Shown here piece by piece: positions 6,978 through 10,039 of a DNA stretch of 10,039 bases. Position 1 is the stretch's first letter. Each line of letters starts with the position of its first letter. The DNA comes from an uncultured beta proteobacterium (GTDB lineage Bacteria > Pseudomonadota > Gammaproteobacteria > Burkholderiales > Rhodocyclaceae). The stretch covers positions 1 through 10,039 of the forward strand of contig CAIXAY010000226.1 in assembly GCA_903917505.1 (NCBI GenBank). The letters are read 5' to 3'. The notes below the pieces were generated by a model, which was not told the DNA's origin, did no database searches, and was given only the letters and a program-made list of their open reading frames with translations. A program made the position numbers and the translations under genes.

Positions 6978-7988
6978 ATGATCAAACGCACATTCCATCT
7001 TGCCGCGGCATTGATGGTTAGCCTGTTCGTCGCGCCGTTGCACGCCGACCCGATCAAGATTTCCGTCTCGCACACCTCATCGCTCGAAAGCCCGTGGCAA
7101 AAAGGGGCCATCGTGATGGCCGACATGATCAACAAGGAATCAGCCGGCAAATACGACGTCAAGCTGTACGGCAACGGGGTATTGAACCAGAAGAACTGGC
7201 GCATCATGTTCGAACAGACGCAGACCGGTTCGAACACCATCGCCATCGAAAGCATCACGGCGCTCGCCTCGATCGTGCCGGAGCTCGGCGGCGTCAACCT
7301 GCCTTTCCTGTTCCAGGATTTCGAGCACCTGACCCGCTTCATGCAGGCCAACCCGCCGATTCTGCAGAAATGGCTGAAGAAGTATGAAGAAAAAAATCTT
7401 GTGGTGCTGGCCATCGCACCGCGGCCTTTCCGTCAGCTGATCAACAGCACCAAGCTGGTCAAGACCCCCGAGGATATCGCCGGCATGAAGTTCCGCGTGC
7501 CGCAGAACCCGATGTTCGTGAAAGTTTTCGAATCGATGGGCGCCAAACCGGTGCCGATGTCCTCCGGCGAAATCTATACCGCGATTCAGCTTGGTACCGT
7601 GGTCGGCGAAGACAATTCCGTGCCGGTCGTCTATGACTTCAAGACCCACGAAGTGGCCAAGTTCATGACCATCTGGAATTACATGGGCGATGCTTCGCTG
7701 GTGGTCATCAACAAGACCGTGTGGGACAAGATGACCCCGCAAGACCAGGATCTCTTCAAGCGGGCCGGGCAGGAGTGGGTCAAGGTCAACATCAAGGAGG
7801 ACACGTCCTATTCCGTCACGGCGCGGACCGCCATGGAAAAATCCGGCGTCAAGTTCTACGACATGGATGATGCCGGCAAGCAGTCCTTCGCCAAGTTGAT
7901 GGGCCCGGTGTACGCCGATTTCGAAAAAGTGGTCGGCGCGGCCGACTGGAAAAACTACCAGGACGAAATCATCAAGACGAGGAAATAA
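6978..7988 (+). CDS. dctP: TRAP transporter periplasmic solute-binding protein (DctP family)
   Basis: The product has 336 residues with a signal peptide: positively charged MIKR, a hydrophobic core to about residue 20, and a likely cleavage at LHA|DPIK after residue 23. The mature protein is a DctP-type binding protein of a sodium-coupled tripartite (TRAP) importer. Family hallmarks are PFLFQDFEHL, then APRPFRQLINS with R152, then GMKFRVPQNPMF with R173, the arginine that normally clamps the substrate carboxylate, followed by GAKPVPMSSGEIYTAIQLG. AGGGGGT seven bases before the ATG is an excellent ribosome binding site. It is followed by dctQ and dctM after an unusually long 217-base gap that contains a REP-like element. 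The substrate is unknown; the conserved arginine favours a carboxylate. The gene symbol is a family name, not proof of C4-dicarboxylate transport. Confidence 0.95.
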   Translation: MIKRTFHLAAALMVSLFVAPLHADPIKISVSHTSSLESPWQKGAIVMADMINKESAGKYDVKLYGNGVLNQKNWRIMFEQTQTGSNTIAIESITALASIVPELGGVNLPFLFQDFEHLTRFMQANPPILQKWLKKYEEKNLVVLAIAPRPFRQLINSTKLVKTPEDIAGMKFRVPQNPMFVKVFESMGAKPVPMSSGEIYTAIQLGTVVGEDNSVPVVYDFKTHEVAKFMTIWNYMGDASLVVINKTVWDKMTPQDQDLFKRAGQEWVKVNIKEDTSYSVTARTAMEKSGVKFYDMDDAGKQSFAKLMGPVYADFEKVVGAADWKNYQDEIIKTRK

Positions 7989-8205
7989 GCTCGAATTGGC
8001 GGGACGCTGGTCGCTATAACAAGTCGTCACACCGGCGAAAGCCGGTGTCCAGACACCATGCCCACTGGCTGTGCATTCCCTGTGGTCAGATTCCGGCTTG
8101 CGCCGGTATGACGGCGTCCGGGTTCCCGCGTTCTTCCCTGTTTCGATCACGGTGATTGTTGCGTCATGCGGGCGTGTTTGCGCCTGGCAGAAAGGGTGTA
8201 TTGAA
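7989..8205 (+). other. Long intra-operon gap between dctP and dctQ
   Basis: TRAP genes are usually tightly spaced, but 217 bases separate dctP from dctQ here. The middle is occupied by the REP-like element at 8025-8113; its right part (8114-8205) carries no recognisable promoter and ends in the dctQ ribosome binding site. The dctQ frame stays open back into the repeat (a GTG at 8071), but that extension would encode repeat-derived residues and is not considered real. Confidence 0.6.
8025..8113. repeat. BIME/REP-like palindromic element inside the TRAP operon
   Basis: Arms at 8025-8049 and 8089-8113 pair at 21 of 25 positions plus one G-T. Each arm is itself a hairpin: ACCGGC-GAAA-GCCGGT (8031-8046), with a GNRA-type GAAA loop, and CCGGC-TTGC-GCCGG (8093-8106). 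Between them CCACTGG (8062-8068) and CCTGTGG (8079-8085) pair at six of seven positions. Two opposed hairpin units around a short spacer are the architecture of BIME/REP elements, and CGTCA-ACCGGCGAAAGCCGGT type arms are a widespread proteobacterial repeat motif. As RNA it would form a strong structure just after dctP, suited to protect the dctP 3' end or to reduce read-through into dctQM. No REP-associated transposase gene is in the window. Confidence 0.8.
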
Positions 8206-8718
8206 GTGAAGAAAACATTGCATTTCCTGAGGAACATCGACGGGACCGTCGGCATTCTGCTGATGTTTGCCATTCTGGCCGTCGTCTTCCTGCAGATTCT
8301 CAGCCGGGTAATCCCCGGCAACTCGATTTCATGGACGCTGGAAGTCAGCGAGATGCTGCTCGGCGCCTTGATCTGGCTCAATATCAGCGTCGGCGTCGTC
8401 AGCGGCGCGCATGTCAGCTTCGACCTGATCGTCCGCCGCTTGCCGCACCGGATCCAGAAATTCATGGTCCTGCTCAACAACGCGATCTTCATCGGCTACC
8501 TGATCCTGCTCGCGGCATTTACGGTGCAGGTCCTCGATTACTATCTGGTCCTCGGCGCCCGCTCGACCATCCTGCAAATCAGCATGTTCTGGGTGCGCAT
8601 GCCGATCCTGATCGGCTGTGTCGCGACCATCATCAGGCTGTGCATCAAGGAATACCGGATCTATACCGACCGGGAAACGACTTATTTCGCGACCTACGGT
8701 AGCGAAGGGGGGGTGTGA
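8206..8718 (+). CDS. dctQ: TRAP transporter small membrane subunit (DctQ family)
   Basis: Starting at GTG 8206 the product has 170 residues, the normal DctQ size, beginning MKKTLHFLRNIDGTVGILLM. AAAGGG nine bases upstream is the ribosome binding site that decides this start over earlier in-frame codons lying in the repeat. Four membrane segments are visible (about 12-34, 45-66, 85-108 and 126-146), with the family-typical SWTLEVSEMLLGALIWLN in helix 2 and an HVSFDLIVRRLP loop. DctQ pairs with DctM in the inner membrane and helps dock the binding protein. The 3' end carries a run of seven G (8707-8713), and the TGA stop lies two bases before the dctM ATG, so the two genes are translationally coupled. 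Confidence 0.92.
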   Translation: MKKTLHFLRNIDGTVGILLMFAILAVVFLQILSRVIPGNSISWTLEVSEMLLGALIWLNISVGVVSGAHVSFDLIVRRLPHRIQKFMVLLNNAIFIGYLILLAAFTVQVLDYYLVLGARSTILQISMFWVRMPILIGCVATIIRLCIKEYRIYTDRETTYFATYGSEGGV

Positions 8719-8720
8719 TC

Positions 8721-10010
8721 ATGCCGGTGATGAGTCTCACCCTACTGGTGCTTGCGGTCGGCCTGATGCTCATGGGCACCTCGATCGCCGTCTCGCTCGG
8801 CCTGTCGGCGATCATCGTCATGGTCGTCTTTCAGCCGGTGCCGAACATGATGATCATTCCGCAGATGTTCAGCGAGGCATCGACTTCCTTCGTGCTGCTC
8901 GCCGTGCCGCTGTTCATCCTGGCCGGGAACCTGATGGAACGCGGAACGATGGGGCGCAACCTGATCGACTTCACGACCTCGCTGGTCGGCTGGATGAAAG
9001 GCGGCCTCGGCGCCGCGACGATCACCGGCAGCATGATCTTCGGCGGCATCTCGGGCTCGTCGCTGGCCGATACCGCGACCTTCGGCACGATCATGGTGCC
9101 GCGCATGATGAACGACGGTTATCCGAAGGACTACGCCTCAGCGGTCACGCTGTGTTCCTCCTGTCTTGCCGTCATCATCCCGCCGAGCATCCTGATCGTT
9201 CTGGCCGCCGCATCGACGCAGCAGTCGGTCGGCAAGGCGCTGGCCGGCGGCATCCTGCCGGGCGTCCTGATCACCGCCTTCCTGTTCGTTCCGAACTACA
9301 TCATCTCGAAGAAGCGCGGCTACGGCACCAAGATTCCGTTTTCGCTCAGGAATGTGTTCAGCAAATTCGCCACCTGCTGGACGGCGCTGATCGCACCGCT
9401 GATCATCCTCGGCAGCATCTTCTCCGGCGTCGTCACGCCGACCGAGGGTGCGCTGGTCGCGGTGTTCTACATCCTCTTCGTCGACATGCTGATCTTCAAG
9501 CGCCTGAACTGGGCCGACCTGATCGATGCCTGCAAGAACACCGCGGTGCTGACCTCGGCGATCCTGTTCATCGCCACCTCCAGCGCCATGGCCAACTGGA
9601 TCATCGCCTACGAAGACGTGCCGAAATTCATGGCCCAGGCGCTGATGGGAATGCCCGGCGGCACCGCCGGGTTCCTGATCCTGATGAACATTTTCCTGCT
9701 GATCATCGGCATGACGCTCGACGCCGGACCGGCGACGATCATCTTCACGCCGCTGTTCCTGCCGGTGGCGCTCAGCCTGGGGATAGATCCGACGCATTTC
9801 CTGATCATCATGGTCTGCGGCTTCGCCCTCGGCTTGACGACACCGCCTTACGGGGTCTGCCTGTTCAGCATCTCGTCGATATGCAAGGTGCCGATGGACG
9901 CGCTGGTCAAGGCGTCGATGCCATTTTACGTCGTGATCTTCATTGCCATGCTGATGATCACCTTCATTCCGCAAATCACGCTATTCATTCCTAATTTACT
10001 CGGCCTTTAA
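8721..10010 (+). CDS. dctM: TRAP transporter large membrane subunit (DctM family)
   Basis: The product has 429 residues from ATG 8721, normal for DctM, the subunit that forms the sodium-coupled transport channel in the inner membrane. Many hydrophobic segments fill the length. Hallmarks are GGISGSSLADTATFGT, with SGSSLADTA at 111-119, and GLTTPPYGVCLF, with TTPPYG at 373-378, the re-entrant loops and substrate/sodium-site regions of this family. A GTG at 8715 overlapping the dctQ stop could also start, but the G-rich AGGGGGGG at 8706-8713 lies an ideal seven bases before ATG 8721. The gene ends with TAA near the window edge, so further operon members such as catabolic genes may follow outside. 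Family call certain; substrate unknown. Confidence 0.96.
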   Translation: MPVMSLTLLVLAVGLMLMGTSIAVSLGLSAIIVMVVFQPVPNMMIIPQMFSEASTSFVLLAVPLFILAGNLMERGTMGRNLIDFTTSLVGWMKGGLGAATITGSMIFGGISGSSLADTATFGTIMVPRMMNDGYPKDYASAVTLCSSCLAVIIPPSILIVLAAASTQQSVGKALAGGILPGVLITAFLFVPNYIISKKRGYGTKIPFSLRNVFSKFATCWTALIAPLIILGSIFSGVVTPTEGALVAVFYILFVDMLIFKRLNWADLIDACKNTAVLTSAILFIATSSAMANWIIAYEDVPKFMAQALMGMPGGTAGFLILMNIFLLIIGMTLDAGPATIIFTPLFLPVALSLGIDPTHFLIIMVCGFALGLTTPPYGVCLFSISSICKVPMDALVKASMPFYVVIFIAMLMITFIPQITLFIPNLLGL

Positions 10011-10039
10011 TACCCGCCGGGCGCCGCGCAGGCTGGTCG

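Noticed and set aside
8071..8205. Upstream extension of dctQ from GTG 8071
   Set aside because: It would translate the right arm of the repeat into the N-terminus; the GTG at 8206 has a good ribosome binding site and gives the normal family length.
7140..8492. Long minus-strand open frame spanning dctP, the repeat and dctQ
   Set aside because: It crosses two confident genes and the REP-like element, with no domain of its own and a composition typical of antisense frames.
8618..9994. 458-residue plus-strand frame overlapping dctM
   Set aside because: It is rich in Arg, His and Asp with no family features and lies out of frame over the unmistakable DctM gene.
1..10039. CRISPR arrays, tRNA or rRNA genes, insertion sequences, phage or defence genes
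   Set aside because: No regularly spaced direct repeats, cloverleaf, transposase or phage-like gene could be seen on either strand.

Overview
The window is chromosomal-looking, GC-rich proteobacterial DNA. The gene families (TRAP transporter, LysR regulator, EamA permease, Cache-PAS-PAS-GGDEF-EAL protein, SPFH protein), the codon bias and a REP-like repeat with the CGTCA-ACCGGCGAAAGCCGGT arm together suggest a betaproteobacterium, perhaps of the Rhodocyclales type. That placement is inference; there is no rRNA or other taxonomic marker here.

Layout from left to right. Positions 2-346 (+) hold the C-terminal end of an aldo/keto reductase cut by the window edge. A short convergent gap (347-458) with a degenerate inverted-repeat element separates it from an SPFH/prohibitin-like membrane protein on the minus strand (459-1352). 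A divergent, AT-rich control region (1353-1560) follows, then a 1021-residue membrane-anchored Cache-PAS-PAS-GGDEF-EAL protein (1561-4626, +). A 279-base gap rich in small inverted repeats leads to a ten-helix EamA/DMT permease (4906-5826, +), which converges on a LysR-type regulator (5869-6828, -). The regulator is divergent from a three-gene TRAP transporter: dctP (6978-7988), dctQ (8206-8718) and dctM (8721-10010), all on +.

Functionally there are two themes. One is signalling: the GGDEF-EAL protein keeps the GGDEF motif, an RxxD I-site and the recognisable EAL catalytic residues, so it could both make and degrade cyclic di-GMP under control of a periplasmic ligand and two PAS domains. The other is uptake: a LysR regulator divergently placed to a complete DctP/DctQ/DctM set is a classic arrangement in which the regulator senses the substrate or a derivative and controls the transporter. 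The substrate cannot be read from the sequence, although an organic acid is the default expectation.

The most noteworthy non-coding feature is a BIME/REP-like element (8025-8113) lying inside the TRAP operon between dctP and dctQ, with a relic of the same arm in the gap at 364-427. By analogy with the REP between malE and malF of E. coli it may let the binding protein be made in excess over the membrane subunits. Apart from that, and an 18-codon reading frame with a good ribosome binding site overlapping the start of the GGDEF-EAL gene, the window looks like ordinary accessory metabolism. I found no CRISPR array, tRNA, rRNA, insertion sequence, phage gene or clearly new system.
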